From: Plantago major
Lineage: Eukaryota; Streptophyta; Magnoliopsida; Lamiales; Plantaginaceae
Assembly (NCBI GenBank): GCA_026545765.1
Contig: CM048840.1
Coordinates: 48,038,580-48,102,579 of the forward strand
DNA: 64,000 nucleotides
Reading direction: 5' to 3'
The translations under genes and the position numbers were made by a program. Below are positions 46,875 through 57,880 of the stretch, in pieces. Positions within the stretch are counted from its first letter, which is position 1; the number at the start of each line of letters is the position of its first letter. The notes beneath the pieces are model-generated. The model worked only from the letters and a program-made list of their open reading frames with translations. It searched no databases and was not told where the DNA came from.

Positions 46875-49386
46875 TTAGGTTCTCAATTTACAGTTGGAAC
46901 CATCAGGACTAAACAATCTTCCAGTAGGAATCCATTTTTGAATGAATTTCCTTGGAACATTCTTTTGTCTGATAGGAACATAAGGAGGAATTCTAATTGA
47001 ATGATTATCATTATTAAGAATTATTTTCTTCCTTGGTGTGTTCCTAGGTGCTCCATTTGGTGCTTTCAGATACCTGTCAGGTTTCTGAGTTTGCTTTTCA
47101 GCAAACTTAGCTTTCCTTGCCAGATTTCTTCTAGCCCTGGCATTCAGATTTTCAGTGGCTTGATTCAACTTCCACTTCTGATAATTGCTTTGAGCAATTC
47201 TAGCCTTTAGCCATCGTTCTTGCTCCTGTTTGTATTCATGAGCAAGTTGTTTCCCGATGCCTTTATAGCCAATACCGTTTCGAGCACTTGAAGCTATCTG
47301 AGATCTTTTCTCAGCAGCTTTGCTAGTCTCTGGTTGGTCCAATTTCTTTCCAGAAAAAGTGACATGGGAGAATTTGCCAGCTCCTGCAATTCTACCCTTT
47401 TGAGAGACATAGCACTGTGGGTGTTTACACTTTTCAGTGTTGTGTTTCTTTTCAGAGACGTCCAACCGCTTTGTTGTTTTGACTTGTTTTTCCCACAAAG
47501 GTTTAGTCGAATCGCCTGTCCTTTGTCAACAATCTTCGCCTTCTGACCGATACTATAGATTGCATGGGAACCATCTTGCTGAGTACTTACAAATGTTCTT
47601 CTTTCCTCACTCTTATTCAGAGTGATAGAACAATCTGTCTGTGTATTCAGCCCAAGTCCTTTCTTTTCTGAAGGATCTCTTAAGTAAGATTGTACTTCAG
47701 TAAGAGTGTCACTAGCTTTGGCATAAGATTGAAAAGATAATTCTTTCTTTTCGAGTTCCTTGTTCTCAGAAAGAAGATCTTCATATTTCTTTCGTAATTC
47801 AGCCATTGCTTCTTTATGTGACTTTTACCTCGGATATCTCGAGCTTTGAGAAATGCATTTTCAGCATCCTTTTTCTCAGATATCTTAACTAATTGAGAAT
47901 TTTCCTTTGCAAGAGAATTCTTTTCTTCTTCAAGATTTTCGGCTCTAGCTCGGATCATTAGAAATTCTCTTTCATAGATGTCAAGTTCTTTCCTGAGATT
48001 TTCTAGATCTTTTATTTCTTCTTCATCACTTTCATAAGTATAACAAGAAGTATGTGTTACCTCATCAGCCATAAGATGATTTCTATGTTAGAGATGTCCG
48101 ACCACAATTTCAAAGAACTCCACACATTTCATTCTTCTTGAGGCGGTCAAGTCGATTATATCATGAGTAACTCCACATAATTTTGGTGATGGTAAGGTTG
48201 AGTCATCTGAATTGTCATCTTCAGAATCTGTCTCAACGTCTAGAGCATCCAGTTGAGTTTGGATTTTCTTTCTTTCTTCAGTTAATAAAGCTTTCTGGCT
48301 TCTAATGAAGATTCTTCTATCTTTCTTGTCACCTGTCCTTAGTTTGTTGAAGGCAGGACAATCCTTCTTGAAGTGACCAGGTTTCTGACAATAGAAACAG
48401 ATATCGTTTCCAATTTCTACTTCCTCAGTACATGATGCTTTCTGAGCTGGCTTGTTCAGCGAGCTTTGCATATTTTTGTACTGGTGATAGTTTGAGCCTA
48501 GATGCTTTTTCAGCTTCTCTTTGGCTTTTCTTCTCTCAATTTCTCGACTGACATATTTGCTCGTTTGCTTTGCAGCAAGAGCATCCTCAGTCTCTTCCTT
48601 TCTTTTCTTCTTTTCAGAAGTTCCTTGAGCAACTAGAGCAATATTCTGCAACTTTTCAGTTGTTTGTTCTCTTTGTGTTGTCTCATAATCAACCGTAGAA
48701 AGATGTGAGAAGAGTTCCATTGGAGTGATATTTGGCATTCCTTGGTTAAAATAAAAGAATTTAGTATGCTCCTAGTTGTGGTTAAGACTTCTGACAATAG
48801 TCTTAATCTTTTCTGACTGGGAGTATCTGTTGCTTTCCCCAAGTGCTGCCATATCACTCATGAGAGTGGTAAATCTGAAATCAAGTTCTCTCAGAGTTTC
48901 AGTGGGTCCTTGTTTGAAATTTTGAAATTTCAACTTGAGAACTTCGAACTTGTTTTCTTTGGTTTTCTAAGTTCCGGCACAGATTTCTTCAATCAGTTGC
49001 CAGGCAACTTTCGCCGTTTTAGCACCCCACAGTTTACACTATATTTGCTCAGGTGTCGATATGATGATGATATTACGAGCTTGACCATCCAGACGATTTC
49101 TCTTGGCATCTTCCGATGTCCAGAGTTCTCTGGGCTATGGTTCGTAAATAACTTGACTAGTAGATCTCCCACTTGTTGACGCATCAGTTTGTGAAGATCC
49201 TTCGCTTTGATCTCTGTCTCTACCATTAGAAACCTCCATGACTTGTTGAAGTTGTTGAATGACTATTGGGCCATTCTTTATCACTTCGATCATTTCGTCA
49301 CTTATGGCTTCAAGGTGGAGCATCATGTTATTTTTCCATTTCTCGTAGTTCTCTGGTTTGAGAACGGGTGCATCACTCAGAGACAT
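46875..49386 (-). pseudogene. gag: Copia-2 gag
   Basis: It starts MSLSDAPVLKPENYEKW, 105 bp inside the primer site. The Copia Gag domain is followed by a zinc knuckle CFYCQKPGHFKKDC (near 48390). A coiled-coil region follows (47680-48060; RARAENLEEEKNSLAKEN), then KCKHPQCYVSQKG (near 47425) and a basic tail (LNARARRNLARKAKFAEK, near 47110) before the protease. A TAG at about 49138, where Copia-1 has a Lys codon, ends the first frame after 80-odd residues. Shifts occur near 48990, 48770, 48080, 47820 and 47510. Confidence 0.85.
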
Positions 49387-49490
49387 TCCTGCACACTTAA
49401 CACACAAATTAAATAGTCCTCGAAAATGGACAAAGTTCCTTCACCTATCTGGGGATCTAGGTTCAGTGCAGAAGGCTTGTGAACCTCCTG

Positions 49491-49501
49491 CTCTGATACC
49501 A
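49491..49501 (-). promoter_or_regulatory. Primer-binding site of Copia-2, initiator tRNA-Met type
   Basis: The reverse complement reads TGGTATCAGAG, 2 bp inside the LTR edge at 49504. Confidence 0.92.
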
Positions 49502-49503
49502 CT

Positions 49504-50512
49504 TGTTGGTCCAGATAACGGCAAAGTAAAAGACTAGAGGGGGGGTGAATAGTCTTTTAAAACTTTTGTCGATAAAAACTATTTCTCAGATATCTGTGTA
49601 GATATCTGATACTTAGATTCAGAGCGCGGAAGACTTAAGATAGATAAGTGCAGAAACAGTTAAAGTGTGTGTGTGTGTGTTGCTGAAAAGTAAGTACTTC
49701 AGATTGTGTGTAAAGTTCAGTGTGTCTTCTCAAGCAGTCTAAGTGTTGATATTTATAGATGAATTTGAATGTCGTTTGAGTAGTATCCGTTTGGCTTAAA
49801 TCAAATTCAAACTATTGATATCTGTGTATAGTACTGTAGCAGGTTTGTCTTCTTCTTCAGAAGCTACCGTTGCTTTTGTTCAGACATCTATGTCCGTGCA
49901 TTTAATGCATTGTACTATACTTTTGTCCTGTAGTGCCAACGGAACTATGCTTTGTATCAGAGACTTAACTTTATCGCTTTTCCGAGTTTTAGCACGTCCT
50001 TACCTTTAACTTCAGATACCACTTTTATTGAAACAACTTTGTTTGCAATATATATTTCTTTATCAGAAATGTGGTTTAAAGCTCAAGGTATCTGAGTGTA
50101 AATATCTGTGGACACTTTCCTTGTTTTCCAGATGGACCTCTTGACTTCTCAGATATCTCTTGTGACATGATTTGTTTAGCAATCATTCGCGTCTTCAAGA
50201 AATCTGGTCAAGGTATCTGCAAAACTATTTCAGTAATCTTGTGCAGTTTCTTCAAATCTTCAATGTCGTTGAACTTGTTCTGCTTGGATGTCTTCTTCTT
50301 GGTCTTCTCTTCATAAAATAAAAATTACATTTTGAGACCTAACATCCTATACAAGATTAGCTAGACTATCATACTTAGTGGGTTTCCTGTTTTACAATGT
50401 TCAAGTGAACCAAGAGTACTAATCACCTTTCTGAGACTAAGATAAGTCATCATGTTGCTGATCAAAATCTAAACAGATATTTCTAACAAAATATCTAACA
50501 AATTTCCTAACA
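49504..50512 (-). repeat. Copia-2 5' LTR (1009 bp)
   Basis: Nearly identical to 35618-36634. Differences visible by eye include the G-run (7 against about 16), the GT-run and about a dozen single-base changes. It ends CCTAACA followed by the ACGAC duplication. Confidence 0.93.
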
Positions 50513-50517
50513 ACGAC

Positions 50518-51213
50518 CTTCTCCCTACGTGTCCTTCGATCATTACCGCTGATGAGGTGGAGGAGCTTCGGAGGAGATTTGAAATTACGGACTCCATGGA
50601 GATTTTAATTCCGGATGAGGCTCATGCGTTCTACAATCCGCCCCCGGGTACATGCGCATGCATGAGGCTTCATTGCACTGTGGTTGGCATATACCCGTCG
50701 CGTCCGAACTGCTGGACGTTCTCAATGATATTGGGATAAGCCCACATCAGGTGATTCCGAATTCACTTGGAAACCTGATGTGCTTCGGAGTGTTGTGTAA
50801 ACACAAGGGAATCCCGATAACATTCAACAACTTCCAGAAGCTATTCAGCATTACTCCGAGCCGGCCCCACCAATTCTTTTACACCCCAGTGGTTCGGCAG
50901 GCCTATACCTTCTTCGAGGATCCGATCTCCTCGTTAGGGATCAAATGGTGGCAGAGGTACATCTTTATCCGAGCCACATTGAAGCCTGGGCAGTCCGAAG
51001 CTCAGAGAGTCCAATGGAATTTTGAGAAGAAGTTCTTTCGAGGTACACTTTCGGACTGGAGGCCCACGGCTCGGAACATCCCCCAATGGATGCAAGCCCT
51101 ACATAGAAAAGAAGAGCCGGAAAAGTACTTCTTCCGTGGTTTGATCTGTCAGCCGCTTCCATATCTGGCTGGACTATCGAGTCTGAGTTTTTGTGATAAG
51201 AAAGAAGATTTTG
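50518..51213 (+). pseudogene. Antisense B gene, exon 1 second part (Transposase_28-like domain)
   Basis: It continues in frame from 35617. The stretch PNSLGNLMCFGVLCKHKGIP, then FYTPVVRQAYTFFEDPISS and KWWQRYIFIR, matches my memory of the Pfam domain labelled putative gypsy-type transposon (Transposase_28, PF04195). That domain is found in plant retroelement ORFs of unknown function. A frameshift lies at the C-run near 50645. A splice donor (TTTG|GTATGTG) closes the exon at 51213. Confidence 0.65.
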
Positions 51214-51370
51214 GTATGTGACCCAGAAGTGTACTATGGTTCGATTCCTTTATGTTAGAAATAGGTTTTATATGTCTAAATTTTATTGGTTCGGTTCTAC
51301 CTTTCAATGTTGTGTGGTGGCTTATTTTATCAGTCCGTACTAACCCTTATTTGTGTCCGGACCTCTGTAG

Positions 51371-52179
51371 ATTATTGGTTCGAGTACACAATGTCGACCA
51401 TGAGGGAAATGAATAGGCAATAGCTGAGGGCTCAAAAGGAGGAGCAAAGGCTTGGTCTCCGAGACCAGGTCATTAAGACATCCACCACTCTTCCTATGGT
51501 CGAGCCTCGAAACGCTGCAGCTTTCCGGGCTGAAGATCTCTGAAGCAGAGCCTGGCCACTCCAGACAAGGGTAAGATCGTGGCTGCCAAGGGTGCCAAAA
51601 GGCCTCCGAAGCCAGTGACAAAGGAGGTCGGGGCCAGTAGCTCGGCTAGTGTGAAGCGTCCCTCCGAGGGCCCAATCCCTCCTGCAAAGAAGGGTAAGGG
51701 ACTGATGGTGGAATACTCGGATCTGGATTCCGAGGTTGCTCGATTGGCTTCCGTTCCGGAGCTAGAGAGGATTGTGGAGCTTGCTGCTGCTCACTGAAAG
51801 TTAATCTTGATTCCGAATAGCCATTTTATTTTCCTACTTGCCCGAAAATGCATCTTTTATTGACTAGGAATCTTTTGTGTATATTTTTAGCTCACTGCTG
51901 TTGTCCGAGTGTGTTCCGAGGTGGCGGGTCAGAGGGCCACCTTAGATGTTGAGTTGTCCAAGTCCGAGGCGAGCAGAGAGGCCGAGGGTAACAAGGTCGT
52001 GGTCTATAAGGAGAAGTTCAAGAAGCCTCTTGCTGCGCTGAAGGAGTTCGAGGCCGAGAAGGGCAAGCTAAAGAGTGCCATTCGGGCCCTGGAAATGGAT
52101 TTGGAGGCTTATAGGGAGGGCATGAGTGACTTCACTGCAACCTCCCGGAACTTCAAGGACTGGATTCTTGAGCTGCTAC
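51371..52179 (+). pseudogene. Antisense B gene, exons 2 and 3 (coiled-coil tail)
   Basis: Exon 2 begins after CTCTGTAG and runs to about 51796, with a stop near 51421 and another near 51541. It encodes a Lys/Pro-rich linker (AKRPPKPVTKE, PPAKKGKG). A second intron ends TATTTTTAG at 51890. Exon 3 encodes a heptad-like coiled coil (LSKSEASREAEGNK, FKKPLAALKEFEAEKGKL). It is cut at 52179 by D1 and resumes for 22 bp at 61016-61037 before D2 cuts it again. Confidence 0.6.
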
Positions 52180-53469
52180 TGATGTGCTCAAATTAATACT
52201 TAGAAAACCAAGTAGTAAGCAGTTGTTATAGACAGACAAAGCTAAACCACAGAGTCGTTCGCTAAGGAATTAATCAAGCTACGTAGCAGTGAGAGTAAAC
52301 AGATACTTGCCAGTAACAGTTGATTGATGGTTTGGTTATACTTCTAACTAGTTTAACTAAAATTACGATTACGATTAACAATGAGAGAAAGATGAATACA
52401 GTAGCAAGATCCAATTATGCTAATTCGAACTAGGGAAAACACTCATATTTGTCACACGGTTGTTGTACAGTAAATCAAACAATTCGATTCAACCAATTGT
52501 TCTTAGAATATATTATACTGGAAAAATCGCGAGTCGTCAATTCACGATCCTTAAACATGAACAATTTAGAGTATTTAATACGGACTTATCGAATTGAAGG
52601 TTTTTACGAAGATTTTATACGAGACTAACCTATATGAGTGATTTGATAAACCCTAGAATGAATATGCATAACCTTCACATACTACTGTATTCAGAAGTGT
52701 TTAGCTACTCATACTTGAGATTTGCACGCCAGGATTCATATCATATGAAACATAGATATGAAACTCGCATGCAACAACATACTATTCAATCGATAAATAT
52801 AAAGAACGAATTGCAAAGAATAAAGCAATAGAGAAATCGATACCAATAATTCTGATGAGTAAAATCAATGAATAATCCAAGCTCCAAAGATGTCTCAATG
52901 TCAATGTGTGTATCCCCGGAGCTTTTTTCTCAAAACTAGGTAAAATAAGTAAGAAAGAAAGAATAAAAAAAAAACGAATTCTGGACTTGCGCGTCTCGCC
53001 GCGGCGAGCTTCCTTTTCTCGATTATATATCCAGCTCACAAATTCTCGCCACGGCGAGCGTCTCCTTCAAAACAAGGGAGCCAATCGCAAAATCTCGCCG
53101 CGGCAAGCCTTCTTTATCGCAATATATATAGCCTTCACATAATCTCGCCGCGGCGAGCAAGGTGCTCCGCCGCAGCGAGCTTCAATCTTCAAATCAGAGG
53201 CTCCATTCACAAAATCTCGCCGCGGCGGACCAATTCCTTCGCCGCGGCGAGTCTTCTTTAAATTTCCAGTTGCAAGCTCGTAAAATCTCGCCGCGGCGAG
53301 CCATGCTAAGCAGCTTGTTCTCATTCGGCTCAAAAGACATCGATTTCTACAAAATAAAAACAAAACACCAAAGCGTAAAAACGAACTAAAAAGACTACAA
53401 AACTAAAGACAAAGACTCACAAAGACCGCTAAAAAGGACCAAATGAGACGTTAGAATATTGTCTCATCA
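52180..53469 (-). repeat. D1 3' LTR (1290 bp)
   Basis: It contains seven or eight copies of CTCGCCGCGGCGAG or one-base variants within 52995-53305, around a TATATATA stretch (53121-53130). Followed by the polypurine tract 53470-53482. Confidence 0.9.
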
Positions 53470-54786
53470 AAATCCCCATACCGAACCTTTGCTCGTCCCC
53501 GAGCAAACAAACAAATTAAAGACAACTAGACTTAGACTACGACATATAATAACACACAAACGAGTCAATCTTCGAACTGACCGAACTCTACCATTGCAAG
53601 CGTTAAATTCACAAGATGCAAAAGGTTTGCACTCAACTGGCGTTGACAGAAATAGTGCACAAAAAATCCTGCAAGAGAGTTTGTCAAATAAATAACACTT
53701 AAGTCTAACTCTCCAATCCCTCGCAAGGAAATCCTACACTATTCTCTCTCACACTCTGGAAGTGTCCAGTGGGTTAAACACTCAAGAACAAAAAGAGAAA
53801 AGGAATGTGACTTTCGTCACAAAGGTGCCTCAAATACCTCATGCAATGTGCTCAATTAGTTAAGTCAGAAGGGACTTTTTCCTTGCGTATAGCAGCTTGC
53901 CAAGACATACAACCGACTTCCATAAACCACATATTTGCATCAAATGAATTAAATTCTAATCAATTTGGCCACTATGGACTCTTTTAGTCTCACTTTTTTA
54001 GTAGTGTCTGTTTTATCGAAGTCCGCACTTTTGTGCGTGTTAGTTTGGTGTACGTGCCATCAACCCTCACGGATATATGGCTTTTTAGGACCACGCCGGT
54101 ATATAGGTAGTATTTGAAACACGCCCAACACGACTACGGTGATGACAAGCACCATAGATACACTCCGAGACAATTCAACTAATCAGGGGGAATACATATA
54201 TATTACAAAGTTTGAACAATAACATCATAACGCAGCAGATTTCTTGTCCCAAAACCGGTTCTTCGCAATGCACTGGCTTTCGACAAATTGAAACATGAAG
54301 AGCATGTCATTCGTCATACTTAACTTAACTGAGTACACATGAGAATGAAAAGGCGCAAACAAGAAGGTTTGCACTTCCCGAAAGGATCACACAAGCGCCG
54401 GTACAATATTTTTTCATTGGCTTAAAGTTTCTCACCGGCTTTTTGGCCTAAAGAGTTAAACAAACTTGCTATTTACAGGAAAAAAAAACCTTAGAGATCT
54501 TAAGTTCACTACACTATCTAAGATGAGAATCGTGCAAAACGTATGCAACAAGCAGATTTAACAATCACAATAGAAGTTTTCGTAACTTGGAAGAATGACT
54601 AACGAATGACTCTAGAGAAGAAAAGAAAAAATGACCAAAACAAACAGAAAGTAAAGGACGAAATACTCTAGAGACTCAGAAAAATAGAGAAAACGAACCA
54701 AAACAAACAGAATGTAAAGGATGAAAGACTCTAGAGACTCAGAAAAATAGAGAAAATGCAGAGAAGACACTAGAGAGCACATTCCC
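53470..54786 (-). other. 3' noncoding cassette of D1
   Basis: It lies between a terminal polypurine tract and a second one (54787-54798). The hairpin CGCACTTTTGTGCG is at 54024-54037. The block is colinear with the cassettes of A and C. No ORF is supported. Confidence 0.7.
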
Positions 54787-55971
54787 CCTCCCCAAACCTA
54801 AACTCAAGCATGTCCTCAAGCGCAGAGTAAAGAAGAAAAAGAATGGGGTCAACAGTGACTTGCCTGTGATGTATAGTTGAGAGTCATGTACTGGACTCGG
54901 AGAGTTCGACCACTTCTTCCGGTCACTCAGTGTACCCTTGAAAGTATGGTTTAACTCGCTGCCCTTAACCTTGAAGGTGGAACCGTCAGCGGAATTCAAG
55001 AGTTCAACAGCACCATGCAGTGCCACATGAATTATCGTGTACGGTCCATCCCAACGCGACCGCAACTTTCCTGGAAACAGTTTAAGACGAGAGTTAAAAA
55101 CCAAACTTTCATACCTGGGTGCAAGTCCTTGCGGATTATCCCCTTGTCATGATACTCTTTTGTCTTCTGCTTGTAAATCTTTGCATTCTCAAAGGCAAGG
55201 TGGCAGAGTTCTTCCAGCTCGGAGATCTGCAGCAATCGGTCTTCCCTAGCTGCCTGCATATCGTGATTTAGCTCCTTTGGTGGCCCATGCCGCTTTGTGC
55301 TCCAACTCCACGGGAAGATGACAAGCTTTGCCATAAATCAACCGATAGGGGGTTGTACCAATAACAGTCTTGTAACAGGTTCTGTAAGCCCACAGTGCAT
55401 CATCTAGCTTGGTTGACCAATCCTTACGATTTAGTTTTACGACCCTTGTGAGAATGCTCTTGATTTGCCTATTGCTGACTTCCACTTGACCATAAGTTTG
55501 TGGGTGGTATGCAGTTGCGACACGGTGTTGCACTCCATACTTCACTAGCAGGTTCGCAAATGAACGGTTAATAAAATGAGATCCGCCATCGCTAATGATT
55601 GCTCTAGGTGTACCAAACCAGCTGAAAATATTCTTGGACAAGAAAGAGAGCACAACTTTGGAATCGTTAGTTCTGGTGGCAATAGCCTCCACCCACTTAG
55701 TCACAAAGTCCACAGCAACAAGAATATATTCATTACCATTGCTTTTGGGAAAGGGTCCCATAAAGTCAATACCCCACACATCAAAGGGTTCTACCACAAG
55801 ATTGCTGGTCAAAGGCATCTCATTACGCTTGCTAATGTTACCGCTACGTTGACATGCATCACAACTAGCACAAAACTTATGAATATCTTTAAACAGAGAG
55901 TGCCAAAAGAAACCTGATTGAAGAACCTTTAGAGCGGTTTTCTTCCCGCTGTAGTGCCCTCCACACTGCAT
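54787..55971 (-). pseudogene. pol: D1 integrase
   Basis: The 241-codon ORF at 55246-55971 has a partial zinc-binding region ([12 protein letters not shown]), catalytic Asp in WGIDFMGPF and IISDGGSHF and Glu in [10 protein letters not shown], then [20 protein letters not shown]. This is the Athila-type integrase pattern. A frameshift near 55250 and another near 55100 separate the C-terminal part, which keeps the GPY/F module (KLRSRWDGPYTI, about 55050). No chromodomain is visible, consistent with Athila. Confidence 0.9.
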
Positions 55972-56085
55972 GGTATGACAAAAGGTGAGAACACTGCCTA
56001 CTTCATTCTCTGGAATGCAGCGCCGTAGGATGCCATCAGCTCCCTCCTTGAAAAGGTGGGGGTCATCCCAAAAGTAGCCATTAGT

Positions 56086-56349
56086 TCAGACCGCAAAGTT
56101 CCTTCTTTCCTGCGAAGACATGTTAGCGGGGAAAACACCTGCAACAAGAAAATTCACAATATCTGCAAACCAAGGTTCTAAGCTAACAGAGAATAGATGC
56201 TCGTCAGGTAGGTCATCGGGAATAGGTGGAGAAGGGGAGATTGTCTTACGATCAAGCCTAGATAAATGGTCAGCAACAAGATTATCTTTACCACACTTAT
56301 CAACTATTTTGCAATCGAACACCTGTAACATCAAAACCCACCGAATGAG
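56086..56349 (-). pseudogene. pol: D1 RNase H C-terminus and linker to integrase
   Basis: It encodes LIRWVLMLQVFDCKIVDK and DNLVADHLSRL, the usual end of RNase H and start of the linker in Gypsy pol. It resumes directly after the Copia integrase scrap, and the junction lies within CCTTGC, which both sources share. Confidence 0.8.
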
Positions 56350-56627
56350 GCAAGGGTTGAGATACCCAACTTGCTGAATAAGCTTGAAGTCATGAAAAAT
56401 GACAAGGTATTTGTAATCAGAACAGACCATGGTACTGAGTTTGTGAACCAGTACATAAAAGAGTTTTGTACCTGCAAAGGTATACAACATCAACTATCTT
56501 CCGTAAGGACACCACAACAAAATGGTGTTGCTGAAAGGAATAGTAGGACCCTAAAAGAAGCAGCAAGAACAATGCTTGTTGACACTGAAATAAGTGAAAT
56601 CTATTGGGTTGAAGCTGTTAACACAAC
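56350..56627 (+). mobile_element. Copia integrase scrap inside D1 pol
   Basis: A 278-bp fragment on the plus strand encodes [34 protein letters not shown] and [14 protein letters not shown]. This is the middle of the Copia integrase, closest to Copia-1 (10380-10660). It has no LTR, inverted repeat or target duplication of its own and replaces only a few D1 codons. It is antisense to the surrounding D1 pol. Confidence 0.88.
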
Positions 56628-57852
56628 GTTCTACTCTTGTCCATGAGGTGGCGGATCACAGCGTGATCCGTGTGGATGATCACTTTGAACCCTTTCAGAT
56701 ACGAACGGAATTTATCCAATGCGAAAAGATCAGCTAGGAATTCTTTCTCAGTAGTGGTGTAGTTAAACTGCGCAAGGTTAAGTGTCTTGATGGCATAGTA
56801 AATCACATGAAAATGTCCATTTATCCTTTGTCCTAAAACAGCACCTAAAGCGAAATCAGAAGCATCGCACATAATCTCAAAGGGCAAGGACCAGTTAGGG
56901 GCAACAACAATGGGAGCGGAAACAAGCTACTCTTTCAAGATGTTAAAAGCCTGCATGCATTCATCATTGAAAACAAAAGGCACATCTTTCATAAGCAAGT
57001 TGCTCAAACACTTAGCAATTTTCGAAAAATCCTCATTGAATCTCCTATGAAAACCAGCATGCCCAAGAAAATATTCCAGCTCTTTCACACATGTGGGAGG
57101 GGGAAGTTTAACAATCACATCAAGCTTTGCTCTATCAACTTCTATCCCACGTTTTGAGACTACATGTCCTATGACAATTCCTTCTCTAACCATAAAGTGA
57201 CTTTTTTCCCAGCTAAGAGTTAAGTCACACTCAATGCAGCGTTTATGCACTTTATCAAGTTTATGTAAGCAATCAGCAAAAGAATCTCCGAAAAGAGAGA
57301 AGTCATCCACGAAGACCTCTATAAAATCCTGCACCATGTCAGAAAATATAGAAAGCATGCATATTTGAAAAGTAGCAGGAGCGTTGCACAGTCAGAAAGG
57401 CATTCAGCGATAGGCAAAAGTCCCATAGTGACAAGTAAATGTTGTCTTCTCCTGATCCTCCTGAGCAATGGGTATTTGGTAGAAACCTGAAAGACCATCC
57501 AAAAAATAATAGAACTCTCGCCCAGCAAGGCGGTTAAAATCTTATCAATGAATGGCAGAGGGAAGTGGTCTTTCTTAGTGGCTGCGTTTCGTTTCCTGTA
57601 GTCAATGCACACACGCCACCCAGTGGTTTTTCTTACCGAGACCTCTATGCCCTTCTCATTTGTTTCGACAGTAACCCTCGACTTCTTAGGAACTACATGG
57701 ACAGGACTCACCCATCTACTATCAGCTATGGAGTAAATTATGTCGTGCTCAAGCATCTTAAGGATCTCAGTTTTCACTACATCTTGCATGACAGGATTAA
57801 GCCTGTGCTGGGGTTGCCTAGCAGGTTTAGCATCATCTTCTAAACATATCAT
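56618..57852 (-). pseudogene. pol: D1 reverse transcriptase and RNase H N-terminus
   Basis: 57319-57852 holds VSPVHVVPKKS, WRVCIDYRKRNAATKKDHFP and PLPFIDKIL. 56927-57358 holds the catalytic VFVDDFSLFGDS and CIECDLTLSWEKSHFMV. 56618-56887 holds RNase H CDASDFALGAVLGQ and TTTEKEFLA. A shift near 57450 breaks the palm domain and a stop near 56926 separates RT and RNase H. The order and wording are those of Athila-type Gypsy pol. Confidence 0.9.
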
Positions 57853-57880
57853 GTGTGTGCAACGGGTTGCGCTAATGCCC

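Larger units (their letters stand above)
35618..50512 (-). mobile_element. Copia-2: 14.9-kb Sirevirus-like element with extra genes (TSD ACGAC)
   Basis: It is bounded by TGTTGG and CTAACA with ACGAC at 35613-35617 and 50513-50517. Minus-strand order: 5' LTR 49504-50512, tRNA-Met primer site, gag, pol, spacer with TATA box, intron-bearing extra gene, second extra ORF, polypurine tract, 3' LTR 35618-36634. The two LTRs differ by only about a dozen scattered substitutions plus repeat-length changes, so it is the youngest datable insertion here. Gag has an in-frame stop, integrase a frameshift and RNase H a lost catalytic motif. It is much longer than ordinary Copia elements (5-6 kb) and longer than typical Sireviruses (about 9-10 kb). 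Confidence 0.93.

Noticed and set aside
34793..52179. Host gene interpretation for the Transposase_28-like + strand exons
   Set aside because: It lies beside the polypurine tract and LTR of a minus-strand Gypsy element, in the place and orientation of the known Tat extra ORF.
54739..55104. Hydrophobic tail (FFFFFTLRLRTC) after D1 integrase as a membrane or envelope segment
   Set aside because: It lies beyond the GPY/F module and runs into the polypurine tract and noncoding cassette. It is read-through, not an envelope.
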